Assembly: GCF_026341855.1 (NCBI RefSeq)
Contig: NZ_JAPENW010000001.1
Coordinates: forward strand, 1,798,001 to 1,862,000
Length of the DNA: 64,000 nt
Direction of reading: 5' to 3'
Source: Streptomyces sp. NBC_00568
Lineage (GTDB): Bacteria; Actinomycetota; Actinomycetes; Streptomycetales; Streptomycetaceae
Positions 24,884-34,334 of this stretch are shown in pieces; the first letter of the stretch is position 1, and every line of letters starts with the position of its first letter. Below the pieces are notes generated by a model. The model saw only the letters and a list, made by a program, of their open reading frames with translations, was not told the origin of the DNA and did not search any database. The translations under genes and the position numbers were made by a program.

Positions 24884-25799
24884 AGCGGATCCTCGGGTCG
24901 AGTACGGCGTACAGGAGGTCGACGAGCAGGTTGGCGACCATGAAGATGAGGACGAGGATGGTCACGAAGCCGACGACCGTCTGGGTGTTCTGGCGCACGA
25001 CCCCCTGGTAGATCTGGTAGCCGACCCCGTGGATGTTGAAGATCCGCTCGGTGACGATCGCGCCGCCCATCAGCGCGCCGATGTCGGTGCCGATGAAGGT
25101 GACGACGGGGATCAGCGAGTTGCGCAGCAGGTGCCGGATGGTCACCCGGCGCCGCGGCAGTCCCTTGGCGACGGCCGTACGGACGTAGTCGGACCGTTTG
25201 TTCTCCGCGATGGAGGTCCGGGTCAGGCGGGTCACGTACGCGAGGGAGACCGAGGCCAGCACCAGGCCCGGCACGATCAGCTCGCCGAAGGTTGCTTCCC
25301 CGGAGACCGACGGTTCGATCCAGTGCCATTGGACGCCGAGCACCAGCTGGGCCAGCAGACCGGTGACGAAGGTCGGCACGGAGATGACCACGAGCGTGAG
25401 CAGCAGGACGCCGGTGTCGACGGGCCGGCCGCGGTGCAGACCGGTGATGACGCCGAGCGTGATGCCGATGACGATCTCGAAGAAGATCGCGACGATCGTG
25501 AGCCGGATGGTGACCGGGAAGGCGGAGGCCATCAGCTCGGTGACCGGCTGTCCGTTGAACGCTGTGCCGAAGTCGCCGGTGAAGATGTGGCCGAGGTAGG
25601 TCAGGTACTGCTGCCACAGGGGCTTGTCGAGGCCGAAGTCCTTGCGCAGCTGGGCGGCCGTGGCGGGGTCGCACTGCCGGTCGCCGCACAGGCCCGCGAT
25701 GGGGTCGCCCATCACGTTCACCATCACGAAGATGAGCATGGTGGCGCCGATGAAGACCGGGATCATCTGCAGCAGACGCCGGATGACGTACCGTCCCAT
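24876..25799 (-). CDS. Peptide ABC importer permease, OppB/DppB type (cluster 1)
   Basis: A 307-residue permease beginning MGRYVIRRLLQMIPVFIG, the classic OppB N-terminus. Six membrane helices are expected. The extracytoplasmic loop after the first helix carries a CGDRQCDP segment with two Cys. The EAA loop YVRTAVAKGLPRRRVTIRHLLRNS lies near residue 200 and the end DLLYAVLDPRIRYA is typical. It follows the SBP gene across a 54-bp gap that holds a stem-loop. Confidence 0.92.
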   Translation of the reverse strand: MGRYVIRRLLQMIPVFIGATMLIFVMVNVMGDPIAGLCGDRQCDPATAAQLRKDFGLDKPLWQQYLTYLGHIFTGDFGTAFNGQPVTELMASAFPVTIRLTIVAIFFEIVIGITLGVITGLHRGRPVDTGVLLLTLVVISVPTFVTGLLAQLVLGVQWHWIEPSVSGEATFGELIVPGLVLASVSLAYVTRLTRTSIAENKRSDYVRTAVAKGLPRRRVTIRHLLRNSLIPVVTFIGTDIGALMGGAIVTERIFNIHGVGYQIYQGVVRQNTQTVVGFVTILVLIFMVANLLVDLLYAVLDPRIRYA

Positions 25800-25817
25800 G
25801 AGTGCTCCGGGGATAGA

Positions 25818-25846
25818 GGGGCGGGCCGCTGTGACGGACCCGCCCC
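25818..25846 (-). promoter_or_regulatory. Intercistronic stem-loop after the cluster 1 SBP gene
   Basis: GGGGCGGG pairs with CCCGCCCC, and an inner CCG/CGG extends the stem. It begins 7 bp after the SBP stop codon. Such hairpins protect the 3 prime end of the SBP message or partly terminate transcription, giving more binding protein than permease. Clusters 2 and 3 have equivalents in the same place. Confidence 0.6.
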
Positions 25847-25853
25847 GGGCGGC

Positions 25854-27485
25854 TCAGTTGACGGTGATCTCGTTGTAGACCGGGACGCTGAACTGGTTGA
25901 GCGCCACGTTCGAGACCTTGTCGGAGTAGCCGGCGCTGCCGTTCTGGTACCAGAGCGGGATGGCGGCCATGTTGTCCCGCACGACCTCTTCGGCCTGCTG
26001 GAAGAGCTTGATGGCCTTGCTGGTGTCGGTCTCGGCGTTCGCCTGGTTGACGAGGTTGTCGAAGTCCTTGTTCGACCACTGGCCGTCGTTGGAGGAGGCG
26101 TTCGTGTAGTACAGCGGCTGGAGGAAGTTCTGGATCAGCGGGTAGTCCATCTGCCAGCCGGCCCGGAACGGACCGGGCATCTTGTGCTGCCCGATCTGGT
26201 TGCGGAAGTCGGCGAAGGTGCCGATCGGGTTGCCGACGCAGGCCTTGTCGTTGCCGAGGGCGTTGTTGATGGAGTTGCAGACGGCGTCGACCCACTCCTT
26301 GTGGGAGCCCGTGTCCGCGTTGTAGGAGATCTTGACCTGGCCGCCGGGCAGACCGCCGCCCTCCTCGACCAGCTTCTTGGCCTCGGTCGGGTTGTACTTG
26401 CAGGAGTCGCCGCACAGGCCTTCCTGGAAGCCGCCCTCCTCGCCGAGCACCGGTGAGGTCCAGTCGCTGGCGGGCGTCCGCGTCTTCTGGAAGATCGTGT
26501 CGGTGATCTGCTGGCGGTTGATCGCCATCGACAGGCCCTGGCGGACCTTCGTCGCGCCGCTGGTGTCCCACTTCGGGTCGTAGAAGGGGAAGGCGAGGGT
26601 CTGGATGATGCCGGCCGGGGTGTTGATGTACCGGCCGTTCAGGTCGCTCTTGGCGTTCTTGAGCTGGGCCGCGGGCACGTCGTCGACGAGGTCGAGGTTG
26701 CCGGCCAGGAGGTCGTTGTAGGCGGTGTTGTTGTCCGTGTAGACCTTGAGGGTGACGCCGCCGTTCTCCGCCTTGTCGTCCCCGGGGTAGTCGTCCCACT
26801 TCACCAGGGACATCTGTGAGCCCTTGGTGTACGAGTCGATGGTGTACGGGCCGTTGCCGATGGGCTTCTTCACCCAGGCCGCGTGGTCGTCGAAGAACGC
26901 CTTGGGCAGCGGCGAGTAGGCCGAGTAGCCGAGGGTGTCCGGGAAGGTCGAGAACTTCTGGTTGAGCTTGACGGTGAAGGTGTTCGTGCCGGTGACCTTG
27001 AGCCCGGAGAGCGTGTCGGCGCTCTGGGTTCCCGTGTCGGGGTGCACCTTGTCGTAGCCCTCGATGTACCCGAAGAAGTAGGCGTTCTTCTGGTTGTTCT
27101 TCAGACTCGCGCCGTAGTTCCAGGCGTCGACGAAGGACTGGGCGGTGACGGCCTCGCCGTTGCTGAACTTCCAGCCGCCCTTGACCGTGATCGTGAAGTT
27201 CTGCGAATCGGAGGTGTCGATCTTCTCGGCGAGCATGTCCTCGGCGGCGCCGGTCTTCGCGTCGTACCGCTTCAGGCCGCGGAAGATCATGTCGAGGACC
27301 TTGCCGCCCTGCACCTCATTGGTGTTGGCCGGCTCCAGCGGGTTCTGCGGGTCGCCCCAGGAGGCACTGACGGTGCCGGAGCCGCCTCCGCCGCCGCTGT
27401 CACTCCCTCCGCCCCCGCAGGCGGTCGCCGCGAGGGCTACCGCCGCCGCACATGCGGCCCATTTGGCGTGCGTGGCTCCACGCAT
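25854..27485 (-). CDS. Peptide-binding lipoprotein, SBP_bac_5 family (cluster 1)
   Basis: A 543-residue lipoprotein. The signal peptide ends in the lipobox LAATAC (Cys near residue 23) and is followed by a Gly/Ser linker of about 15 residues. The mature protein has the family-5 solute-binding fold, with an early NPLEPANTNEVQGGKVLDMIFRGL block and the W-x-FSNGEAVTAQSFVDAWNY signature near residue 130. It should catch peptides outside the membrane and pass them to the OppB/OppC pair. ATG 27485 has a GAGGAGG ribosome site and starts exactly at the signal peptide. It is the first gene of cluster 1. Confidence 0.92.
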   Translation of the reverse strand: MRGATHAKWAACAAAVALAATACGGGGSDSGGGGGSGTVSASWGDPQNPLEPANTNEVQGGKVLDMIFRGLKRYDAKTGAAEDMLAEKIDTSDSQNFTITVKGGWKFSNGEAVTAQSFVDAWNYGASLKNNQKNAYFFGYIEGYDKVHPDTGTQSADTLSGLKVTGTNTFTVKLNQKFSTFPDTLGYSAYSPLPKAFFDDHAAWVKKPIGNGPYTIDSYTKGSQMSLVKWDDYPGDDKAENGGVTLKVYTDNNTAYNDLLAGNLDLVDDVPAAQLKNAKSDLNGRYINTPAGIIQTLAFPFYDPKWDTSGATKVRQGLSMAINRQQITDTIFQKTRTPASDWTSPVLGEEGGFQEGLCGDSCKYNPTEAKKLVEEGGGLPGGQVKISYNADTGSHKEWVDAVCNSINNALGNDKACVGNPIGTFADFRNQIGQHKMPGPFRAGWQMDYPLIQNFLQPLYYTNASSNDGQWSNKDFDNLVNQANAETDTSKAIKLFQQAEEVVRDNMAAIPLWYQNGSAGYSDKVSNVALNQFSVPVYNEITVN

Positions 27486-27985
27486 GGAGTGCCTCCTCAA
27501 GAGTGCGCTGTGCCGCCGGCCCCGGGGTCGTGCGTCCGGCTCCCGGTGCGCTGTGCCTTTAGGGCCCAATATCCGTCCATATGGGGCGCGTCGCACATTT
27601 ACCCCACCCTTCCGGGTGTCGATCCATCCGGAAGGGGGTACTCCGGACACTCCGTCAAAGGATCTTGGGAGCCGACGCAACAGATCTCCGCGGTTCGATA
27701 CGGAACTGTTGATTCCAGTGCACGAGATGTACGCATTCCGAGACTCCGCCGTCCGGTTATCGAACTCATTGCCCGTTTCGCGAAGTTGGCCCGAATCTGG
27801 ACACGGAACGGCCACAGTGCGCTACACGCGTAGTTACGCTGAGGTCAAGTCCAGGCAAAGAAAGTAAAGACAACACCAAGGCGACCGAGATTTTATTGAC
27901 CTTGCATGAATTGCGTTGAAAAAGTCCGGCGTAGCCCGTAGGGAGCGCCCTGCGGAGCCCTTGACCCCCTCGGGCCTGGAGCACC
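27486..27985. other. Divergent regulatory region between importer clusters 1 and 2
   Basis: A 500-bp stretch without a supported gene, lower in GC than its surroundings. It contains a 9-bp stem with a 12-nt loop at 27607-27636 (CCCTTCCGG with CCGGAAGGG) on the cluster 1 side and a good promoter candidate for cluster 2 at 27916-27944. A 12-bp segment at 27824-27835 recurs upstream of cluster 3. No clear promoter for cluster 1 could be fixed; AT-rich patches near 27575-27600 are possible. Confidence 0.6.
27916..27944 (+). promoter_or_regulatory. Candidate promoter of importer cluster 2
   Basis: TTGAAA and TAGGGA are 17 bp apart, matching housekeeping-type streptomycete promoters. The start of transcription would be near 27951, giving a leader of about 35 nt with GGAG just before the ATG at 27986. 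Confidence 0.5.
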
Positions 27986-29014
27986 ATGACCCCCCCTACT
28001 CCTTCCGCGGCCGCCCCGCTTGAGGTGACCGACGAGACCGGCAAGATCCCGGCTCCGTCCACCAACCCCAAGGGCTCGGAGAGTCGCTCCCCAGGACGAC
28101 TCGCCTGGAAGCGGTTCAAACGTGACCGCACGGGCGTCATATCCGCCTACATCGTGATCTTCTTCTTCACGATCGCGATCTGCGCGCCGCTGATAGCGAA
28201 GCTGTATGGGAAGAACCCGTACGAGCAGTACGGCCAGGAGTCCGACGGCCTGCTCAACGACTTCGCCTTCCCGGTCAAGCCCAACGGCGGCATCGACGGC
28301 AACTTCTGGTTCGGCATCGAGCCCCAGCTCGGCCGGGACGTCTTCACCTTCCTGCTCTACGGCATCCGCACGTCGCTGATGATCGCCACCGCCGCCACGC
28401 TGCTGACCACGGTGGTCGGTGTGGTGATCGGCATCACCGCGGGATACCTCGGCGGCAAGACGGACTACTTCGTCGGCCGGATCATCGACATCCTGCTGTC
28501 GTTCCCGTCCACCTTGTTCTTCATCGCCTTCATGCCGGTCGTCTACGCCCTCTTCGTGCCCTTCAACGAAGAGGTCCCGACCTGGCTGCGGGCCACCTGC
28601 CTGATCCTCGTCCTCTCCGCCTTCGGCTGGGCCTCCATCGCGCGACTGCTGCGCGGCCAGGTCCTCGGCCTGCGTGAGCGGGAGTTCGTCGAGGCGGCGA
28701 AGGTGACCGGCGCGTCCTCGCGCCGCATCGTCTTCAAGGAGCTGCTGCCCAACCTGTGGACGCCGATCCTGATCCAGTCGACCCTCATGCTGCCGGCCTA
28801 CGTCACGGCCGAAGCGGGCCTCGCCTTCCTCGGCGTCGGCATCCAGGACCCGACACCGGACTGGGGCGTCATGATCCAGCGCGGTGCCGGCTTCTACACG
28901 GAAGACATCACCTTCATGATCTTCCCGGGCGTCTCGATGATCATCTTCGTCCTCGCCTTCAACCTGCTCGGAGACTCGGTCCGCGACGCACTCGACCCGA
29001 AGTCCAAGCGCTGA
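27986..29014 (+). CDS. Peptide ABC importer permease, OppC/BldKA-like (cluster 2)
   Basis: A 342-residue permease. A polar N-terminus is followed by RLAWKRFKRDRTGVISAYIV, the OppC-type first helix. A loop of about 60 residues (KLYGKNPYEQYGQ to WFGIEPQLGRDVF) is shared with the cluster 3 protein and absent from cluster 1. Five more helices follow, with the EAA loop FVEAAKVTGASSRRIVFKELLPN and the end DALDPKSKR. It is the first gene of cluster 2. The cluster 3 counterpart has the same length and a similar sequence throughout, so the two are paralogues. Confidence 0.9.
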   Translation: MTPPTPSAAAPLEVTDETGKIPAPSTNPKGSESRSPGRLAWKRFKRDRTGVISAYIVIFFFTIAICAPLIAKLYGKNPYEQYGQESDGLLNDFAFPVKPNGGIDGNFWFGIEPQLGRDVFTFLLYGIRTSLMIATAATLLTTVVGVVIGITAGYLGGKTDYFVGRIIDILLSFPSTLFFIAFMPVVYALFVPFNEEVPTWLRATCLILVLSAFGWASIARLLRGQVLGLREREFVEAAKVTGASSRRIVFKELLPNLWTPILIQSTLMLPAYVTAEAGLAFLGVGIQDPTPDWGVMIQRGAGFYTEDITFMIFPGVSMIIFVLAFNLLGDSVRDALDPKSKR

Positions 29015-29091
29015 CTTCCACCCCCAGACCCGGTCGTAGTCGTCCGGCTGGTTACCCGTCTCTCACTCACCCACCACTAGGCAGGTAAGCC

Positions 29092-30855
29092 ATGTCCTTT
29101 TCCCGCAGAAACTTCCTCATAGCCACTGGTGTGGCCGCCGGTGCGACCACGGTCCTGAGCGCGTGCAGCAGCGGCAACAGCGGCGGGACCGGCAGCAACA
29201 AGGCTCCGTCCGTGGACAAGGCCAAGGCCGCCACCATCGCCGTCGGCACCAAGGCCGACTCCACCGGTGCGGCCCCCGAGGTCCCCGGCGCGGTCAAGGG
29301 CGGCACGATCTACACGCTGGACCAGATCGACTGGGACCACCTGGACCCGGCGCAGCTCTACTCCTCGTACGAGGGCGCCTGCTCGGTCCTGTTCCTGCGC
29401 GGTCTGACCGGCTACAAGATCGACTCCAAGGGCGGCACCACGCTCGTGGGTGACCTCGCCACGGACGCCGGCACCGCGGCCGACGGCGGCAAGACCTGGT
29501 CCTTCACGCTGAAGGACAACGTGAAGTGGGAGGACGGCGCCGACGTCACGATCGCGGACGTGCGCCACACCTTCGAGCGCCTCTTCGCCTCGTTCGTCAC
29601 CCAGGGTCCGCGTTACCCGCAGGGCTGGCTGGTCGGCGGCGACAAGTACAAGGGCCCGTACGGCGGCAAGCACCTCGACTCCATCGAGATCGACGGCAAG
29701 ACCATCACGTTCAAGCTGAAGGAGGCCCACGCCGACTTCAACTTCATGGTCGCCATGCGCGGCTTCTCCATCGTGCCCAAGAAGCACGACACCAAGGAGA
29801 AGTACGACAAGCACCCCCTCTCCTGCGGCCCGTACAAGATCGCCAGCCGCAGCATCGGCAAGTCGGCGACGCTGGTCCGCAACACGCACTGGGTGGCCGA
29901 GACGGACCCGCTGCGCAACGCGTACCCGGACAAGTTCGAGTTCCAGTTCGGCTTCCAGTCGCTGGCCTCGACGGACCGCTACATCGCCGACAAGGGCAAC
30001 GACCAGTACACGCTGTCGCTGCTCAACGAGGTCGCCCCCGAGCGCATCCAGAAGGTGCTGACGAACGCGACCTTCAAGAAGCGTGTCCTGACCCAGGTCG
30101 ACACCACCTGCTACTACTTCGCGATCAACACCAAGCGCGTCTCCGACGCCAAGGTGCGCCAGGCGCTCAACTTCGCGTGGCCGTCGAAGCAGCTCCAGCA
30201 GATCCGCGGTGGTTCGCTCTCCACGGCGACCGCGACCACGATCATCAGCCCGCTCACCCCGGGTCACAAGGACTTCGACCTCTACGAGAAGAAGACGAAG
30301 CCCATGGGTGACCCCGAGAAGGCCAAGTCCCTTCTCAAGGAGGCCGGCAAGTCGGGCCAGCGCATCGTCGTCGCCATGCAGCAGTCGGACAACGCCGTCA
30401 AGCAGGCCGTCGCGATCAAGACCGCGCTGACCAAGGCCGGCTTCACCCCGGTCGTGAAGCAGGTCGACAAGACCTCCTTCTACAGCCAGATCGGCCAGCT
30501 CGACAACGAGTACGACATGTTCGCCGCGGGCTGGGGCCCGGACTGGCCGGCCGGTTACGCGGTCATCCAGCCCTGCTTCGACAGCAGCCAGATCGCCGAC
30601 GGTGGCGTCAACTGGCCGCAGCTGAAGGACGCGAGCGTGGACAAGGCGATCGCCGCCGCCACGATCGAGCCCGACGCGAAGAAGGCCGCCACCATGTGGG
30701 GCGACATCGACGAGCAGATCATGCGCACCGCCGCCGTGGTTCCGGACTACAACCCGATCCGCAACTACTTCCACGGCTCCAAGGTCGGCGGCGTGATCTA
30801 CGACTCCGGCAACACCTGCATCGCGCTGGGCAAGGTCTACGCCGCGAAGGCCTGA
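29092..30855 (+). CDS. Peptide-binding lipoprotein with Tat-type signal (cluster 2)
   Basis: A 587-residue SBP_bac_5 protein. The N-terminus MSFSRRNFLIATGVAAG has a twin-arginine motif (SRRNFL), and the signal ends in the lipobox LSAC near residue 23. This suggests Tat export as a lipoprotein, unlike the Sec-type signals of the other two clusters. The mature protein contains HLDPAQLYSSYEGACSVLFLRGLTGYK and the W-x-DGADVTIADVRHTFERL signature. Pattern and length match the cluster 3 SBP (598 residues). It should supply peptides to the permeases on either side of it. The gene is followed by two strong stem-loops. Confidence 0.9.
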   Translation: MSFSRRNFLIATGVAAGATTVLSACSSGNSGGTGSNKAPSVDKAKAATIAVGTKADSTGAAPEVPGAVKGGTIYTLDQIDWDHLDPAQLYSSYEGACSVLFLRGLTGYKIDSKGGTTLVGDLATDAGTAADGGKTWSFTLKDNVKWEDGADVTIADVRHTFERLFASFVTQGPRYPQGWLVGGDKYKGPYGGKHLDSIEIDGKTITFKLKEAHADFNFMVAMRGFSIVPKKHDTKEKYDKHPLSCGPYKIASRSIGKSATLVRNTHWVAETDPLRNAYPDKFEFQFGFQSLASTDRYIADKGNDQYTLSLLNEVAPERIQKVLTNATFKKRVLTQVDTTCYYFAINTKRVSDAKVRQALNFAWPSKQLQQIRGGSLSTATATTIISPLTPGHKDFDLYEKKTKPMGDPEKAKSLLKEAGKSGQRIVVAMQQSDNAVKQAVAIKTALTKAGFTPVVKQVDKTSFYSQIGQLDNEYDMFAAGWGPDWPAGYAVIQPCFDSSQIADGGVNWPQLKDASVDKAIAAATIEPDAKKAATMWGDIDEQIMRTAAVVPDYNPIRNYFHGSKVGGVIYDSGNTCIALGKVYAAKA

Positions 30856-30862
30856 TCCAGCA

Positions 30863-30932
30863 TCGGGGCCGCGGCGACCACCGCGGCCCCGACGTGATCC
30901 CCCTCCGGGGCGGCGGCCACCGCCGCCGCCCC
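30863..30932 (+). promoter_or_regulatory. Two intercistronic stem-loops after the cluster 2 SBP gene
   Basis: The first hairpin has a 12-bp stem (30863-30874 with 30881-30892) and a 6-nt loop. The second has an 11-bp stem (30907-30917 with 30922-30932) and a 4-nt loop. The first begins 8 bp after the SBP stop, in a 138-bp gap before the next permease gene. There is no T-tract, so partial termination or mRNA protection is more likely than full termination. Confidence 0.65.
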
Positions 30933-30993
30933 GGCCCCCCTCATACGCTCCCCACACCCCGGCGACGGCGCCCCGTCCGGAAAGTCACGCCAC

Positions 30994-31974
30994 ATGTTCC
31001 GTTTTCTAGTCCGCCGTGTCATCGGCGCACTTGTGATTCTGCTGATCATCAGCGCCGTCACCTTCATGCTCTTCTACGCGATGCCGCGTGACCCAGCCCG
31101 CATGGCGTGCGGAAAGGTCTGCACCAAGGAACTTCTGGATCAGGTCAGGGTCAACCTCGGGATCGCCGACCCGCTGCCGGTGCAGTACTGGCACTGGCTG
31201 GTGGGCATCTTCGCCGGCCGTGACTACGGCGGCCTGGGCAACTGCAACGCCCCCTGCCTCGGCTTCTCGTTCACCAACCGTGAGCCCGTTCTCGGCACGA
31301 TCATGGACCGTATGCCGACGACGCTGTCCCTCGCGCTCGGTGCCGCGGTCTTCTTCCTCATCCTCGGTGTCGGCACCGGCATGATCGCCGCGGTCAAGCA
31401 GGGCAAGGCGGCCGACAAGATCGCCAGCTCGTTCTCGCTGATCGGCTCCTCGCTCCAGATCTACTTCGTCGGCTACATCGCGATGTACTTCCTGGTCCAG
31501 CAGCTCGGCATCCTCGAGCAGCCCTCGTACACGCCGTTCACCGACAACCCGGCCGCCTGGGCCAGCGGTCTGCTGCTGCCCTGGCTGACGCTCTCCATCA
31601 TCTTCACCGCCAACTACACCCGTATGACGCGCTCCCAGCTGGTGGAACAGCTCAGCGAGGACTACGTGCGTACGGCGCGCGCCAAGGGCCTGTCCCGGCG
31701 CTCCGTGTTCTTCCGCTTCGCCTGGCGCGGAGCGATGGGTCCGATCGTCACGATCTTCGGCATCGACCTGGGCACCCTGATCGGTGGCGCCATCATCACC
31801 GAGTCGGTCTTCAGCCTCCAGGGCATCGGCAAGCTCGCCGTGACCGCCGTGGAAGCCAACGACCTGCCGATGCTGCTGGCAGTGACCATGGTCGCGGCCG
31901 GCGCGATCGTCTTCTTCAACATCATCGTGGATGCCGTCTACGCCTTCATCGACCCGCGGATCCGGCTCGCCTGA
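30994..31974 (+). CDS. Peptide ABC importer permease, OppB/BldKC-like (cluster 2)
   Basis: A 326-residue permease starting MFRFLVRRVIGALVILLIIS with the OppB layout. The first periplasmic loop carries Cys pairs (ACGKVCTKE and NCNAPC) that the cluster 3 counterpart shares (ACGKNCTPD, CPAPC) and that may form disulfides. The EAA loop YVRTARAKGLSRRSVFFRFAWRG lies near residue 225 and the protein ends AFIDPRIRLA. It should form the membrane channel with the OppC-type protein of the same cluster. Confidence 0.91.
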   Translation: MFRFLVRRVIGALVILLIISAVTFMLFYAMPRDPARMACGKVCTKELLDQVRVNLGIADPLPVQYWHWLVGIFAGRDYGGLGNCNAPCLGFSFTNREPVLGTIMDRMPTTLSLALGAAVFFLILGVGTGMIAAVKQGKAADKIASSFSLIGSSLQIYFVGYIAMYFLVQQLGILEQPSYTPFTDNPAAWASGLLLPWLTLSIIFTANYTRMTRSQLVEQLSEDYVRTARAKGLSRRSVFFRFAWRGAMGPIVTIFGIDLGTLIGGAIITESVFSLQGIGKLAVTAVEANDLPMLLAVTMVAAGAIVFFNIIVDAVYAFIDPRIRLA

Positions 31975-32045
31975 CCCGGCGCCCCGCCGCCGTCCACCCG
32001 CCGACCCGCAAGCTACCCCTCGCATCACCCCCCAGGAGCGTCCCC

Positions 32046-33083
32046 GTGACGAGCACCGATCAGCAGCCCTTCCTGTCCGTCAGGGATCTGAAGGTCCACT
32101 TCTCCACCGAAGACGGCGTCGTCAAGGCCGTCGACGGTCTCACCTTCGACCTGGCCAAGGGCAAGACGCTCGGCATCGTGGGCGAGTCGGGCTCGGGCAA
32201 GTCCGTCACGAACCTGACGATCCTCGGCCTGCACGACCGCGACCGCACCGCCATCGACGGCGAGATCCTGCTCGACGGCAAGGAGCTGCTGACCGCCTCC
32301 GAGCGGGAGCTCGAGCGGCTGCGCGGCAACAAGATGGCGATGATCTTCCAGGACGCGCTGGCCTCGCTGTCGCCGTACCACACCATCGGCAAGCAGATCG
32401 GTGAGACGTACCGCAAGCACACCGGTGCCTCCAAGAAGGAGGCCCGGGCGCGGGCGATCGAGATGCTCAAGCGTGTCGGCATCCCGCAGCCGGACGTCCG
32501 CGTGGACGACTACCCGCACCAGTTCTCCGGCGGTATGCGCCAGCGCGCGATGATCGCGATGGCCCTGGTCTGCGACCCCGAGCTGCTGATCGCGGACGAG
32601 CCGACCACGGCGCTCGACGTGACCGTGCAGGCCCAGATCATGGACCTGCTCAAGGACCTCCAGCAGGAGTTCGGCACGGCGATCATCTTCATCACCCACG
32701 ACCTCGGCGTCATCGCCGACATCGCGGACGACGTGCTGGTGATGTACGGCGGCCGGTGCGTGGAGCGGGGCACCAAGAAGGAGGTGCTGCGCGCGCCGCA
32801 GCACCCGTACACCTGGGGCCTGCTGGGCTCGATGCCGAGCCTGGACGGACCGGTCGACGTACCGCTGTCGCCGATCCCCGGCTCGCCGCCCTCCCTCCTC
32901 AACCCGCCGACCGGCTGCCGCTTCCACCCGCGGTGCACCTTCACGGAGAAGATCGCGGACGGTCTCTGCTCCACCGAGCAGCCGCCGCTCCAGGTCACGG
33001 ACGGGCGCGGAGCCGCCTGCCACCTCACGGCGGACCAGCGCCGCGACTTCTTCGCCGACTACGCCGCGACCCGGTCGCACTGA
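32046..33083 (+). CDS. Peptide ABC importer ATPase, OppD/BldKD-like (cluster 2)
   Basis: A 345-residue ATPase with Walker [12 protein letters not shown] near residue 46, [15 protein letters not shown] near 160 and [18 protein letters not shown]. The C-terminal Opp domain reads [13 protein letters not shown]. Long blocks are identical to the cluster 3 OppD-type protein, for example [15 protein letters not shown] against [15 protein letters not shown] and the shared [17 protein letters not shown]. The start is GTG 32046. The OppF-type gene follows after 26 bp. Confidence 0.92.
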   Translation: MTSTDQQPFLSVRDLKVHFSTEDGVVKAVDGLTFDLAKGKTLGIVGESGSGKSVTNLTILGLHDRDRTAIDGEILLDGKELLTASERELERLRGNKMAMIFQDALASLSPYHTIGKQIGETYRKHTGASKKEARARAIEMLKRVGIPQPDVRVDDYPHQFSGGMRQRAMIAMALVCDPELLIADEPTTALDVTVQAQIMDLLKDLQQEFGTAIIFITHDLGVIADIADDVLVMYGGRCVERGTKKEVLRAPQHPYTWGLLGSMPSLDGPVDVPLSPIPGSPPSLLNPPTGCRFHPRCTFTEKIADGLCSTEQPPLQVTDGRGAACHLTADQRRDFFADYAATRSH

Positions 33084-33109
33084 CGTAACTGAGACGGGAC
33101 TTCACGATC

Positions 33110-34156
33110 ATGAGCAACACGAACCCCCTCCTGGACGTCACCGGACTGACCAAGCACTTCCCGGTGATGGGCGGCTTCCCCTTCAAGCGGAAGATCGGCG
33201 CGGTCCAGGCCGTGGACGGTCTCGACTTCCAGGTCGCCGAGGGCGAGAGCCTCGGCCTGGTCGGCGAGTCCGGCTGCGGCAAGTCGACGACGGGCCGGCT
33301 GATCACGCGCCTTCTCGAGCCCACCGGCGGCAAGATCAGCTACCGCGGCCAGGACATCACGCACGCCAACCGCAAGCAGCTGGCGCCGGTCCGCTCCGAG
33401 ATCCAGATGATCTTCCAGGACCCGTACGCCTCGCTGAACCCGCGGCAGACGGTCGGCAAGATCATCGCGGGCCCGATGGAGATCAACGGGATCAACCCGC
33501 CCGGCGGCCAGGAGAAGCGCGTCCGCGAACTCCTGGAGACGGTCGGCCTCAACCCGGAGCACTTCAACCGCTTCCCGCACGAGTTCTCCGGCGGTCAGCG
33601 CCAGCGCATCGGCGTGGCCCGCGCGCTGGCCCTGGAGCCGAAGCTGATCGTGGCGGACGAGCCGGTCTCGGCGCTCGACGTCTCCATCCAGGCGCAGGTC
33701 GTGAACCTGCTCCAGGACCTCCAGCGGGACCTGGGCATCGCGTTCCTGTTCATCGCCCACGACCTCGCGATCGTGCGGCACTTCTCGCAGCGCGTCGCGG
33801 TGATGTACCTCGGCAAGATCGTCGAGATCGCCAACCGCGAGGACCTGTACGACAACCCGCGTCACCCGTACACGCGCGCGCTGATGTCGGCCGTTCCCGA
33901 GGCCACCGCGGACGACGTCCCGGCCCGCGAGCGCATCCTGCTCACCGGTGACGTGCCGTCCCCGCTCAACCCGCCGTCGGGCTGCCGCTTCCGCACCCGT
34001 TGCTGGAAGGCGACGGACAAGTGCGCGACCGAGGCTCCGCCGCTGGTGCAGATCTCGGGCAGCAGCGACGGCCACCTGACGGCGTGCCACTACCCGGAGA
34101 CGCGGGAGACCATCCCGGCCCAGCGTCTCGCCAAGGACCCCGAGGCGGCGGTCTGA
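33110..34156 (+). CDS. Peptide ABC importer ATPase, OppF/BldKE-like (cluster 2)
   Basis: A 348-residue ATPase. [23 protein letters not shown] opens the domain, then Walker [27 protein letters not shown] and [17 protein letters not shown]. The C-terminal domain has [18 protein letters not shown], a probable Fe-S ligand set. It closely resembles the cluster 3 counterpart, including EINGINPPGG against [10 protein letters not shown] in the region linking the helical subdomain. It is the last gene of cluster 2 and is followed by a strong terminator. Confidence 0.92.
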   Translation: MSNTNPLLDVTGLTKHFPVMGGFPFKRKIGAVQAVDGLDFQVAEGESLGLVGESGCGKSTTGRLITRLLEPTGGKISYRGQDITHANRKQLAPVRSEIQMIFQDPYASLNPRQTVGKIIAGPMEINGINPPGGQEKRVRELLETVGLNPEHFNRFPHEFSGGQRQRIGVARALALEPKLIVADEPVSALDVSIQAQVVNLLQDLQRDLGIAFLFIAHDLAIVRHFSQRVAVMYLGKIVEIANREDLYDNPRHPYTRALMSAVPEATADDVPARERILLTGDVPSPLNPPSGCRFRTRCWKATDKCATEAPPLVQISGSSDGHLTACHYPETRETIPAQRLAKDPEAAV

Positions 34157-34243
34157 CACACCCCAATTCGTCAGCCGCCCCCTTCCGGAACCGACTTTCA
34201 CCGGCCCATTGACCCGAGCCCATGAACGTCAGTTTCAGGGGAA

Positions 34244-34277
34244 CGAAGGCCCGCACCCTCTCGGGTGCGGGCCTTCG
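34244..34277. terminator. Perfect 15-bp terminator hairpin between convergent genes
   Basis: CGAAGGCCCGCACCC pairs perfectly with its complement around the loop TCTC. It follows cluster 2 on the plus strand and the glyoxalase-like gene on the minus strand, and should serve both. Confidence 0.75.
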
Positions 34278-34334
34278 TCGTCGTCCGTCGGGCGGGCGGC
34301 AAGGGGCGGCGGCGTCGGCCTCCAGGGCCTCCGG

